A stretch of DNA of 35,164 nt, from positions 1 to 35,164 of the forward strand of contig CASEQD010000012.1 in NCBI GenBank assembly GCA_949289935.1, written 5' to 3'. Positions 15,983 to 24,402 of this stretch are shown one piece after another. Each line of letters starts with the position of its first letter. The first letter of the stretch is position 1. A program made the position numbers and the translations under genes. Origin of the DNA: an uncultured Pseudomonadota bacterium. GTDB lineage: Bacteria; Pseudomonadota; Alphaproteobacteria; RF32; CAG-239. The notes below the pieces were generated by a model. The model was not told the DNA's origin, made no database searches, and saw nothing but the letters and a program-made list of their open reading frames with translations.

Positions 15983-16936
15983 TTATGTCAAAATAAGCCG
16001 GGCTAAAGAAAGGCTGTCGACATCAGCCAGCCCTGCGGCAATTTGTGCGCTGACGCCGGCGGCGCAGAAACTCATCCCCGTACATCCGGCGACTGTCAGC
16101 AATGAACCGGCTCTTCTGGTCAGATCCATTCGGGTCGGAAGAAAATATGTTGCGCCGGTCGAACAGAAAATATCCGCAGTCTCCGCCGCATCATAAGAAT
16201 TTTTTGCCGCATCCATGGTTAAGATCATGTCGGCTTTTACGGCTTCCGTCAGTCGGGAAAGTTTTTCAACTTCCTGTCCGATAAACGGATTAATACCGGG
16301 AGTGTCAATCAAAACATAATCGTAGTCTTTTCGGGCTTTTTCGGCGGCATCATGAAGCTGTCTGTCGTCTCCGGCACAAAAGAAGGGAACGGACAAAATA
16401 TCTGCAAAAGCCTTCAGCTGGCTGTTAGCGCCGGCCTTGACCGTATCCGCGCTGATAATGCATGAAGTAAACTTTCTGAATTTTCCCTGAGCGGCGAATT
16501 TTGCAATGACGGTCGATTTTCCGCTTCCCGGAACCCCCATAAACAGTTTGAGTTTTTTTCCGGAATCATAAAGACTGCCGAAACGGAACATTCGGCTGAA
16601 ACAGGCTTGCAGCAAAGCGGCGCTGTCGATATTTCTCTGCTCCTTGTAAATATTGCGAACCTGAGACAAAACCTTGTTTTGAACCACTTCGATAACGCCG
16701 TGATACGCCAAAGCTTCGCGAATGGCCGTATCGTCAAAAGCATTACGGGGCGGTATGGTCTGCAATTGTTCTTTTTCATCAAAAAAAACATCTTCGCTTT
16801 CGATGGCTGCCGTCAGACAAATTCTTCCGTCAGGAAGCTCTTCCGTAGAAACGATGACGGCGTCGGCGCCGAGTTCCTGCCGTACCAAAGCGAAGGCTTC
16901 TGACATATTCGGGGCTGTAAAAGGTTTTAATCGCAT
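15983..16936 (-). CDS. flhF: FlhF SRP-type GTPase
   Basis: A 317-residue SRP-family GTPase that sets where the flagellum is built. The N-terminal B-type region has MRLKPFTAPNMSEAFALVRQELGADAVIVST, the standard opening of FlhF. The NG domain has the P-loop GVPGSGKST (134-142), then SADTVKAGANSQLKAFADI (usually DTYR) and VLIDTPGIN. The guanine-specificity region near PTRMDLTRRAGSLLTV is the usual T(K/R)xD form. It is shorter than many FlhF proteins because the linker is short. It is 13 nt after flhA and upstream of flhG. Confidence 0.92.
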   Translation of the reverse strand: MRLKPFTAPNMSEAFALVRQELGADAVIVSTEELPDGRICLTAAIESEDVFFDEKEQLQTIPPRNAFDDTAIREALAYHGVIEVVQNKVLSQVRNIYKEQRNIDSAALLQACFSRMFRFGSLYDSGKKLKLFMGVPGSGKSTVIAKFAAQGKFRKFTSCIISADTVKAGANSQLKAFADILSVPFFCAGDDRQLHDAAEKARKDYDYVLIDTPGINPFIGQEVEKLSRLTEAVKADMILTMDAAKNSYDAAETADIFCSTGATYFLPTRMDLTRRAGSLLTVAGCTGMSFCAAGVSAQIAAGLADVDSLSLARLILT

Positions 16937-16949
16937 TTATTGTCCTTTT

Positions 16950-19073
16950 TTAAATCTGCCCGACGGTTTTGATTTTTGCTTTGGGATAAATTTCATTTTG
17001 CGACATAACCACCGTCATCGGCCGGAAGCGTTCAATAATAGACCTGACAAAAGGCCTGATGGCCGGACTTGTGAGCAAAACGCCGCTCTCGCCTTTGAGG
17101 GCCAGTTCTTCAAGCGTCTGACGCACTTTGGAAATAAAAGCTTGCAGCGCGGACGGAGCCATGGCCAGTTGGCGGTCGTCTCCTTCGCCCACGATCGATT
17201 CGGCAAAAGCCTGCTCCCATTCCGGGGAAAGAGTAACCAAAGGAATAATGCCGAGTTCATTGGTATTGGCGCTTGAAAGCTGCCTTGCCAGCCGTGAACG
17301 AACATGTTCCGTAATCATCATCAGACTTCGGGTCGAGGCGACGGCTTCCGAAATTCCTTCAAGAATTGTCGGCAGATCACGGATGGAAACACGTTCCTGC
17401 AGCAGATTTTGCAACACGCGCTGAATGGCGCCGATGCTGACTTTCCCCGGAACAAGCTCTTTAACAAGCTTTTGCTGTTCTTTGTCGAGTTCATCCAGCA
17501 GTTTCATGGTTTCGGCATAAGACAGAAGTTCCGGCATATTATCTTTGACCAGCTCTGTAATATGGGTGGTAACGACGGTTGCCGGATCAACCACGGTATA
17601 ACCGCGAAACATGGCTTCTTCACGGTATGAAGGATCAATCCACATGGCCTTTAATCCGAAAGTCGGTTCAAAAGTATTTTCTCCGGGCAGGTTTATTTGC
17701 TCTCCGTGCGGATCCATTACCAACAACTGGGTAGGCCTGAGTTCGCCCTGTCCTGATTTGACTTCTTTAATATAGATATTATATTCGTTGGGCTGAAGCT
17801 GCATATTATCCTGAATGCGGATGGACGGCATGACAAAACCGAGTTCCATTGCCAGAGAACGCCGCAAAGCCTTTATCTGATCAGTCAGTTTGCGGTTGGT
17901 TTCTTCATTAACCAGCGGCAACAAACCGTATCCGATTTCCAACCGGATAAGATCTATTTTTAAAGCATTGGCAATAGGCTCGTCCGACGGTTTTGCCAGT
18001 TTGCCCTGTTTGAGCTCCTGTTCTTTTTGTTCGGCCTGCCGCTGCCTGATCAACTGGTGCTGTTTATTGAGATAAAAGGCCGTACCGCCCGTCAAAACCG
18101 AAAGCAGCAAAAAAGGCAAAGCCGGCGTTCCCGGCAGCATGCCGAGACACAAAGCCAGAAAAGAACTCATGCCCAAAGCTTTCGGATAATTTGAAACTTG
18201 GGCAAATAAAACTTTGTCGGTAGCATCGGTCATTCCGGCTTTGGAAACCAGAATACCTGCCGAAACGGAAATAATCAGTGCCGGAACCTGAGCAACCAGT
18301 CCGTCGCCGACCGTCAGTCTGATATAAGTTTCGGCCGCGTCCGAAAAACTCATGTCATTTTGAACCATACCGATGATAATCCCGGCAACCACGTTGATAA
18401 AGGTAATAATTAAACCGGCAATGGCGTCTCCGCGCACAAATTTTGAAGCACCGTCCATCGCCCCGTAAAAAGAACTTTCTTTGGAAAGGTCTTCGCGCCG
18501 GGCTCTTGCTTCATCTTCCGTAATCAGTCCCGATGAAAGATCCGCGTCAATGGCCATTTGTTTGCCCGGCATGGCATCCAAAGCAAAACGGGCGGCAACT
18601 TCGGCAATACGCCCGGAACCTTTGGTAATAACGACAAAATTCACGATAACCAGAATGGCAAACACAATAACGCCGATAACAAAATTGTTTCCCATAATAA
18701 AGCCGCCGAAAGCTTTGATGACTTCTCCCGCTGCATCCGGCCCCTTATAGCCGTCGGATAAAATCAGCCTTGTCGAAGCCAGATTGAGGGACAGACGGTA
18801 CATGGTTGTAATCAGCAACACCAGAGGAAACGCATTAAACTCATTTGGTTTTTCAATAAAAATAGCCGTCATCAGCACCAGGCAGGCGATGGTAATGGAA
18901 AAAGCCAGAGCAATATCCAAAAGCCAGGCCGGCAGGGGCATAATCAAAATAACCAGCATCAGAATAATGGACAGGGCAAAAAAGATATCGCCGCGCTTAG
19001 TCGACGAAAGCAGCATTTCTTTAAGACTCTTTCCGCCAAAAACAGAAGCTGTATTTTGTGTCTTTTTTGCCAT
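16950..19073 (-). CDS. flhA: Flagellar export gate protein FlhA
   Basis: A 707-residue type III export-gate protein. The N-terminal half has about eight transmembrane helices. The FHIPEP signature region is present (RFALDAMPGKQMAIDADLSSGLITEDEARAR), followed by GAMDGASKFVRGDAIAG. The soluble C-terminal half binds chaperone-substrate complexes; it has LEIGYGLLPLV, the typical PYR-like LWIDPSYREEAMFRGYTVVDPATVVTTH, and a closing KAKIKTV. Full length for the family. ATG 19073 has a GAGG ribosome site just past the flbD stop. Confidence 0.96.
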   Translation of the reverse strand: MAKKTQNTASVFGGKSLKEMLLSSTKRGDIFFALSIILMLVILIMPLPAWLLDIALAFSITIACLVLMTAIFIEKPNEFNAFPLVLLITTMYRLSLNLASTRLILSDGYKGPDAAGEVIKAFGGFIMGNNFVIGVIVFAILVIVNFVVITKGSGRIAEVAARFALDAMPGKQMAIDADLSSGLITEDEARARREDLSKESSFYGAMDGASKFVRGDAIAGLIITFINVVAGIIIGMVQNDMSFSDAAETYIRLTVGDGLVAQVPALIISVSAGILVSKAGMTDATDKVLFAQVSNYPKALGMSSFLALCLGMLPGTPALPFLLLSVLTGGTAFYLNKQHQLIRQRQAEQKEQELKQGKLAKPSDEPIANALKIDLIRLEIGYGLLPLVNEETNRKLTDQIKALRRSLAMELGFVMPSIRIQDNMQLQPNEYNIYIKEVKSGQGELRPTQLLVMDPHGEQINLPGENTFEPTFGLKAMWIDPSYREEAMFRGYTVVDPATVVTTHITELVKDNMPELLSYAETMKLLDELDKEQQKLVKELVPGKVSIGAIQRVLQNLLQERVSIRDLPTILEGISEAVASTRSLMMITEHVRSRLARQLSSANTNELGIIPLVTLSPEWEQAFAESIVGEGDDRQLAMAPSALQAFISKVRQTLEELALKGESGVLLTSPAIRPFVRSIIERFRPMTVVMSQNEIYPKAKIKTVGQI

Positions 19074-19079
19074 GAAACG

Positions 19080-20405
19080 TTACCTCTGAGCTTCGCCGGG
19101 AAGGTTATAGCCTTCGGCTTCATATTGTTTGAGTTTGTTTCTGAGCGTGCGGATGGAAATGCCGAGAATGCTCGCGGCGGTTGTTCTGTTGCCGAGGGTA
19201 TGCTTGAGCGTGTCGATAATCAGCGTGCGTTCCATACTGGCAACGGTTTTTCCGACAAAACTGCCGTTAGGCGCCTCTTCGGAAGCTTCTTTGCGGATAA
19301 CCGCCTCGGGGTTATTGAGAACAACGGCTTCCGGCATAATCTTTTCGCCGGAGTTCATTAAAACGGCGCGGTGAATGGTGTTTTCCAGTTCACGCACATT
19401 TCCGGGCCAGAGATAATTTTTAAGCTTGGCTTCGGCGTCGGCAGATAACTCTTTGAGTGGCAAATCGTTCAGTTCTGAATATTTCTTAACAAAATGTTCG
19501 GCCAGCACCGGAATATCTCCGGGACGTTCTCTGAGAGGTGGAATATCAATATTCACCACGTTCAGCCTGTAATACAAATCCTGCCGGAAAGTTCCGTTTT
19601 TAACCGCTTCGGCCAGATTGCGGTTAGAGGTCGCAATAATGCGCGTATTAACCTTAACGGGAGCTTTACCGCCGATACGGTCGATTTCTTTTTCCTGAAT
19701 GGCGCGTAGCAGCTTTGATTGTATTTTTATATCCATTTCCGAAATTTCATCCAGCAGCAGCGTTCCGTCGCTGGCTTCCTCAAATTTTCCGATTCGCCGG
19801 GCTACGGCTCCGGTAAAAGCTCCTTTTTCATAACCAAACAACTCTGATTCCAACAAAGTTTCCGGAATTGCGGCACAGTTGACGGCAACAAACTTTTTGT
19901 TGTTTCTTTTAGAATTGTCGTGAATAAAGCGCGAAAAAATTTCTTTTCCCGTTCCGGATTCTCCGGTCAGCAGAATATTGGCTTCCGAAGGCGCAACCTG
20001 TTTGGCCAGTTTAAGGATGTTTTCGGTTTTCGGATCGCCGTAAATCAAGGCGTGGTTTTCGCGCGTGGCGGCAGCCAGCACGGCGCCGATAAGTTCGGGA
20101 TCCGGGGGAAGGGGAATATATTCTTTTGCGCCGGCCTTGATGGCTCTGACGGCCAGCGAAGTATCGTTGGCAACGCCGCAGGCAACCACCGGAACGGTAA
20201 TGCGTTCGCTCTCAAGCTGCTGAATAAAACGATAAACATCAAGTTTAACGTCAATCATAACCAGTTCGACAGCTTTTCCTGAACGCAGAATTTCAAGAGC
20301 CGGTTCAATATCGTCGGCAACGGAAACATATCCGCCCTGAGCAAAAGCGATTTTGCTGGCGGCGCCGATCTGACCTTCCAATGTTCCGACAATAAGCAGT
20401 TCCAT
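19080..20405 (-). CDS. flbD: FlbD-type sigma-54 activator
   Basis: A 441-residue NtrC-family regulator. A receiver-like domain (about 1-115) is followed by an AAA+ domain with GESGTGKE, the sigma-54 contact motif GAFTGA, DEISEMD and the arginine-finger region RQDLYYRLNV. A C-terminal Fis-type helix-turn-helix ends with NRTTAASILGISIRTLRNKLKQY. The receiver lacks the usual N-terminal acidic pair (GTLEG instead of DD) but keeps an Asp in MIDVKLD. In Caulobacter FlbD drives late flagellar genes and answers to FliX rather than a simple kinase; no fliX is seen here. Position between fliN and flhA is typical. It probably activates the sigma-54-like promoter at 29278-29295. Confidence 0.92.
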   Translation of the reverse strand: MELLIVGTLEGQIGAASKIAFAQGGYVSVADDIEPALEILRSGKAVELVMIDVKLDVYRFIQQLESERITVPVVACGVANDTSLAVRAIKAGAKEYIPLPPDPELIGAVLAAATRENHALIYGDPKTENILKLAKQVAPSEANILLTGESGTGKEIFSRFIHDNSKRNNKKFVAVNCAAIPETLLESELFGYEKGAFTGAVARRIGKFEEASDGTLLLDEISEMDIKIQSKLLRAIQEKEIDRIGGKAPVKVNTRIIATSNRNLAEAVKNGTFRQDLYYRLNVVNIDIPPLRERPGDIPVLAEHFVKKYSELNDLPLKELSADAEAKLKNYLWPGNVRELENTIHRAVLMNSGEKIMPEAVVLNNPEAVIRKEASEEAPNGSFVGKTVASMERTLIIDTLKHTLGNRTTAASILGISIRTLRNKLKQYEAEGYNLPGEAQR

Positions 20406-20424
20406 TTACGAGCCTCGTTTCGAC

Positions 20425-20778
20425 TTATTTGTTAACCGATTTGACAACTTCGGTCATGGTAATGCCGAGCTTGTTGTCAACCACCACGACTTCGCCTCGG
20501 GCAACCAGATTATTGTTGACATAAATATCAATAGCTTCGCCCACTTTGCGGTCGAGTTCGATAATTGCGCCTTTGTTGAGAGACAAAAGCTGGCTGACGG
20601 TCATTTTTGCCTTTCCGAGGATGGCCGAAACCTTTACCGGAATATCATAAACAGGTTCCAGATCTGCGGCCGAACTCGGAATGTCAAAGTTGTCAATATC
20701 ACTTTCTTTTCTCAAAACCGGATCATCTTCGGCGCCTTGGTTTTCGTTCATCTCGTCTAGCTTTAAATCTTCGCTCAT
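20425..20778 (-). CDS. fliN: Flagellar switch protein FliN
   Basis: A 117-residue protein with an acidic, disordered N-terminus (about 1-40) and a C-terminal SpoA domain. That domain has YDIPVKVSAILGKAKMTVSQLLSLNKGAIIELDRKVGEAIDIYVNNNLVARGEVVVVDNKLGITMTEV, the hallmark of FliN. It forms the base of the C ring and binds FliH for export. The start at 20778 has AGGAG upstream. It lies between fliH and flbD. Confidence 0.95.
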   Translation of the reverse strand: MSEDLKLDEMNENQGAEDDPVLRKESDIDNFDIPSSAADLEPVYDIPVKVSAILGKAKMTVSQLLSLNKGAIIELDRKVGEAIDIYVNNNLVARGEVVVVDNKLGITMTEVVKSVNK

Positions 20779-20799
20779 ATGTTTGCTCCTCTGTTTGCG

Positions 20800-21561
20800 C
20801 TACTCAGTATCCAATATTTTTATGGTTTTATCAAGCATATCCGTACTGTTTCTTTCCGCACCGCCGTTTTCCCATTCAACGCGGCAATCCTGCGGCGGCA
20901 GCTTGGCATCTTTATGCAGGGCGATTTTTCCTTCAAAATCGGCTGTTCTGGCCAACCGTGCAATAACTTCCTGCGCCTTGCCGATGACGGCGGGGTTAAA
21001 ATAAAATGCCAGTTTGGGTTCTGCTGCAAAATTTTTGAAATTCTCTTCTAAAAATTCGGCAATCAGATTTTCGGCATCTTTCTCAAGAAGCGACGGCACC
21101 AGCTTACTGACCAGAGCCTTGGCCATATCTTTAAATTGCAAATTCAGACTGTCCCGAAGCGACTTGTAATCAGACAAGGCTTTTTCCATGGATTCGGACA
21201 GCCGTTCCAGCATTTTTTTATCGCTTTCCGCAGCCGAAGCCGCCGCTTCATCCAGCCCTTTCTGAAATGCGGCAGCTTCTGCGGCTTTGATTTTTTCGGC
21301 AACTTCTTCTTCCGTATAGCCCTGAATAACGGGAGGAAGCTCAACCGCCGCCGAAGAAGCATACGATTCTTCTTTTTCATGAGCTTCTTCCCTGCTTTCT
21401 TTTTCTTCGGCCGGTTCCTCTTCTTCTGAAACAGGTACATTGTCAGCTTCTTCCGGAACGGACAGAGCCGTATCCGTTTCGGGAATCTCTATAAGAGGCT
21501 GAACTTCCTCCTTGTCTTGTATAACAAAATTATCAAACAAAAATTTCTGATATTGAACCAT
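20800..21561 (-). CDS. fliH: Flagellar export stator FliH
   Basis: A 253-residue protein of low sequence complexity. The N-terminus (about 1-12) is followed by a very acidic stretch (PVSEEEEPAEEKESREE). A long helical region follows (YTEEEVAEKIKAAEAAAFQKGLDEAAASAAESDKK) and then a C-terminal domain with GKIALHKDAKLPPQDCRVEWENGGAERN, which matches the end of FliH/YscL. FliH regulates the FliI ATPase and docks on FliN. Identification rests on this ending and the place between fliG and fliN. No fliI is in the window. Confidence 0.85.
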   Translation of the reverse strand: MVQYQKFLFDNFVIQDKEEVQPLIEIPETDTALSVPEEADNVPVSEEEEPAEEKESREEAHEKEESYASSAAVELPPVIQGYTEEEVAEKIKAAEAAAFQKGLDEAAASAAESDKKMLERLSESMEKALSDYKSLRDSLNLQFKDMAKALVSKLVPSLLEKDAENLIAEFLEENFKNFAAEPKLAFYFNPAVIGKAQEVIARLARTADFEGKIALHKDAKLPPQDCRVEWENGGAERNSTDMLDKTIKILDTE

Positions 21562-21576
21562 TGCCTGATAATATCC

Positions 21577-22599
21577 TTAATAAACCATTTCGTCGCTGTC
21601 TTTGCCTTCGCTGATGACGATTTCTCCGGCATTGGACAATTCCTTGGTGGTATTGACGATATATTGCTGAGCTTCTTCGACATCGCGCAGCCGAACCGGC
21701 CCCATGGCTTCCATGTCTTCTTTGATGATTTTTCCGGCGCGGGAAGACATATTGTTAAAGAACAGATTCTTAATGGTATCGGAAGCGCCTTTCAGAGCCA
21801 CGGCAAGTTTGTCTTTGTCAACATTGCGCAGCAAAATCTGAATTCCCTGAGAGTCGACCCGTACAAGGTCTTCGAATGTAAACATAAGCGATTTGACTCT
21901 TTCGGCCGATTCCGGATTCCTGTCTTCCAAAGCATCCATAAAACGGGTTTCCGTCCCTCTGTCCAACGAGTTGAAAATATCGGCAATAAGTTCGTGGGAA
22001 TCCCTGCGGGTCGATTTCGACAGGTTGCTCATAAACTCTTTGCGCAGCGTTTTTTCCAGGCCGTCCAAAACCTCTTTTTGCACCGAGTCCATCCGGAGCA
22101 TGCGCATGACGATTTCCATGGCAAAATTTTCCGGCAGCAGGGCAATGACCTTGGCGGCATGCTCAGGCCTGATTTTTGAAAGAATAACGGCAATGGTCTG
22201 CGGATATTCGTTTTTAAGATAATTGGCCAGAACATGTTCGTTGACATTGCCGAGCTTGTCCCACATTGTTCTTCCGGCCGGGCCTCTGATTTCTTCCATG
22301 ATGTTGGCAACGCGTTCTTTGTCTAACGCCTTTGAAAGCAGCCTTTCCGTCGATTCGTAAGTTCCGACCAGCGTACTGGCGCTGGAAAGCTTTTCGTTAA
22401 ACTCGTCAAAAAGCTGTTCCACCACATTGGAGTTTACTTTGCCCAGACTGGCCATAATAACGGACAATTCTTTGATTTCTTCGTCATCCATCAGCGAAAA
22501 AAGAATAGATGCCTTTTCTTCATCAAGCGACATCATCAGAATAGCGGCTTTTTGCTGTCCCGAAACCAGATTATAATCATCTATCACATTTTGTTTCAT
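21577..22599 (-). CDS. fliG: Flagellar rotor protein FliG
   Basis: A 340-residue C-ring protein with all three domains. The N-terminal part binds FliF (AAILMMSLDEEKASILFSLMDDEEIKEL). The middle has the FliM-binding EHPQ motif as EYPQTIAVILSKIRPEHAAKV. The C-terminal torque domain has the MFxF hinge as MFTFEDLV and the charged helix with SSRAGKIIKEDMEAMGPVRLRDVEEAQQ. The His-to-Tyr change in EHPQ is the one deviation. Start at 22599, 12 nt after fliF. Confidence 0.96.
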   Translation of the reverse strand: MKQNVIDDYNLVSGQQKAAILMMSLDEEKASILFSLMDDEEIKELSVIMASLGKVNSNVVEQLFDEFNEKLSSASTLVGTYESTERLLSKALDKERVANIMEEIRGPAGRTMWDKLGNVNEHVLANYLKNEYPQTIAVILSKIRPEHAAKVIALLPENFAMEIVMRMLRMDSVQKEVLDGLEKTLRKEFMSNLSKSTRRDSHELIADIFNSLDRGTETRFMDALEDRNPESAERVKSLMFTFEDLVRVDSQGIQILLRNVDKDKLAVALKGASDTIKNLFFNNMSSRAGKIIKEDMEAMGPVRLRDVEEAQQYIVNTTKELSNAGEIVISEGKDSDEMVY

Positions 22600-22611
22600 C
22601 TGTTCTGTGCC

Positions 22612-24234
22612 TCAGTTGTTGTCGTTTTGATAAAGCCATGAGCGGATAATGTTTACGGCGGCATCCGGATTTCTCTCTACCGTATCATTAATTTTCTTAA
22701 GCGAGGAAACCTTAATCCGCCCGTCAATTTTATTCATATTGATAAGTTCCTCAACCTCGTCGTTTTCATCACTCAGAAAATTGGAAAGCAGCAGGCTGTC
22801 TTCATCCGGATTGTCTCCGAGCAGCTTGGTGTCCCCGTTTTGGGAGCCTGAAATATCAAAGGCATTGTTGATTAAGGGCCTGATAACCAGCAGAATAACC
22901 AGAATTGCCACAATAGCCACGCCGATACCTTCAGCAATACGCATAATTTCCTCCTTTGTAAAACCCATAATCAACGGTTCCGGAGCTTTGTCCGGCTCAG
23001 GTTCAAGTGATGCAAAACGCATGTTTTCGACTTCAACGGCATCTCCGCGCTCGGCATCAAATCCGACGGCGGATTTTACCAAATCTGACAATTGTTTCAT
23101 TTCTTCTTCCGAGCGGGGACGATAAACATATTTTCCTTCACTGTTTCTTTCATAAGAACCGTCAACCACAACCGCTACTGTCAACCGGCGGATTGTTCCC
23201 GTATTTTTGACTTTGTTGCGGACGGTTTTGGAAATTTCATAATTTATGGTTTCTTCCGAACGGGAGTTCTGTGAATATGATCCTGAATTTTGTTGAGGCA
23301 TGTCTCCGTTGGGAATATTTTGAGCCACGGTTACCGTTCCGTCGCGGTCTGTACTGGAGGAGTCGTCGTTAATGGTGGCTTGCGAACGGACAACCTGGCT
23401 GTCGGGATCAAAAATTTCTTCATTTGTAACCACCTGGTCAAAATCCATGTCCAAATAAACCTGCGCCCGTACTTTGCCGGGACCGGTGGTCTTTTCCAGC
23501 AGATTTTGAATATTGCGGGCCATTTTCAATTCCTGTTCCTGACGGTTCAGCTCATTGCGTGCGGCCGTCAACGTGTTTTCATCTTCATAATTATCGGTCA
23601 GTAAATTTCCGAAACTGTCGGCAATGGCCACATTTTTAACATCAAGTTTGGGAACGGCTGCGGCAATCAGCTTTTGAATGGCGATAACGCTTTTGGGATT
23701 AAGCTTTCCTTCAGCGGTTGTAATAATGACGGAAGCCGAAGGCTGTTGTTCTTCTCTTGAAAACATTTCTCTTTTGGGCAGAACCAAATGGACGCGTGCG
23801 TTCTTGACGTTTTCCACGCTGCGGATTGTACGGGCAAGCTCTCCTTCCAGCGCCCGGATAAGATTGACATTCTGAATAAAATTGGTCGAACCGAGCGCGT
23901 CGGAGTGGTCAAAAATCTCATAACCGACATTGGCGCCTTTGGAGGCCAGAGCCAGATCAGCCGTATCAATGCGCATCCGGTTTACGTCTTCTTGCGGAAC
24001 AAGAATTTCTGTACCGTTGTTTTCCAGTTTGTATTTGACGTTTGAAGTTTCCAGCTGGGTAACAATCTGTTTGGCGTCTTCAAGTTCAAGATCGGAATAC
24101 AACACGGCATACTCGACGGAATTCATCTGCGAGGCAAGATATACGAAAAAACTGATTAAAAACAATATAACCGCCGCTAGGGAAGCCAGTCTCCCCGGCG
24201 ATAGATTCTTAATTGTTTGCACAAAATTATTCAT
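22612..24234 (-). CDS. fliF: Flagellar MS-ring protein FliF
   Basis: A 540-residue protein with an N-terminal transmembrane helix (about 17-37), then YAVLYSDLELEDAKQIVTQLE and the periplasmic ring-building motifs (NFIQNVNLIRALEGELARTIRSVENVKNARVHLVLPKREMF). A second transmembrane helix (near 435-460) precedes a cytoplasmic tail with the FliG-binding end IRSWLYQ. First gene of the long minus-strand flagellar run. The ATG at 24234 has GGGGA upstream. No sigma-54-type site was found in the 100 nt upstream, so it may use another promoter. Confidence 0.96.
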   Translation of the reverse strand: MNNFVQTIKNLSPGRLASLAAVILFLISFFVYLASQMNSVEYAVLYSDLELEDAKQIVTQLETSNVKYKLENNGTEILVPQEDVNRMRIDTADLALASKGANVGYEIFDHSDALGSTNFIQNVNLIRALEGELARTIRSVENVKNARVHLVLPKREMFSREEQQPSASVIITTAEGKLNPKSVIAIQKLIAAAVPKLDVKNVAIADSFGNLLTDNYEDENTLTAARNELNRQEQELKMARNIQNLLEKTTGPGKVRAQVYLDMDFDQVVTNEEIFDPDSQVVRSQATINDDSSSTDRDGTVTVAQNIPNGDMPQQNSGSYSQNSRSEETINYEISKTVRNKVKNTGTIRRLTVAVVVDGSYERNSEGKYVYRPRSEEEMKQLSDLVKSAVGFDAERGDAVEVENMRFASLEPEPDKAPEPLIMGFTKEEIMRIAEGIGVAIVAILVILLVIRPLINNAFDISGSQNGDTKLLGDNPDEDSLLLSNFLSDENDEVEELINMNKIDGRIKVSSLKKINDTVERNPDAAVNIIRSWLYQNDNN

Positions 24235-24334
24235 AGATTCCCCAATCTACTTTTTTTAATTTCCCCTCTGAACTTATTTATAATATTTTTTGGGGGAAAA
24301 GAATAGGAAATTGCAAAATATTAACAGATTGTCA

Positions 24335-24368
24335 TAAAAAACCCCGGACAATTCGTTGAAGCCGGGGT
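24335..24368 (-). terminator. Intrinsic terminator of the fliK-flgD-flgE operon
   Basis: ACCCCGG (24341-24347) and CCGGGGT (24362-24368) form a 7-bp GC stem. On the minus strand it is followed by TTTTTT. It lies 34 nt beyond the flgE stop and insulates fliF from read-through. Confidence 0.9.
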
Positions 24369-24402
24369 ATAACCTTAGGAAAAAAAGTCAAAAATACGGA
24401 TT

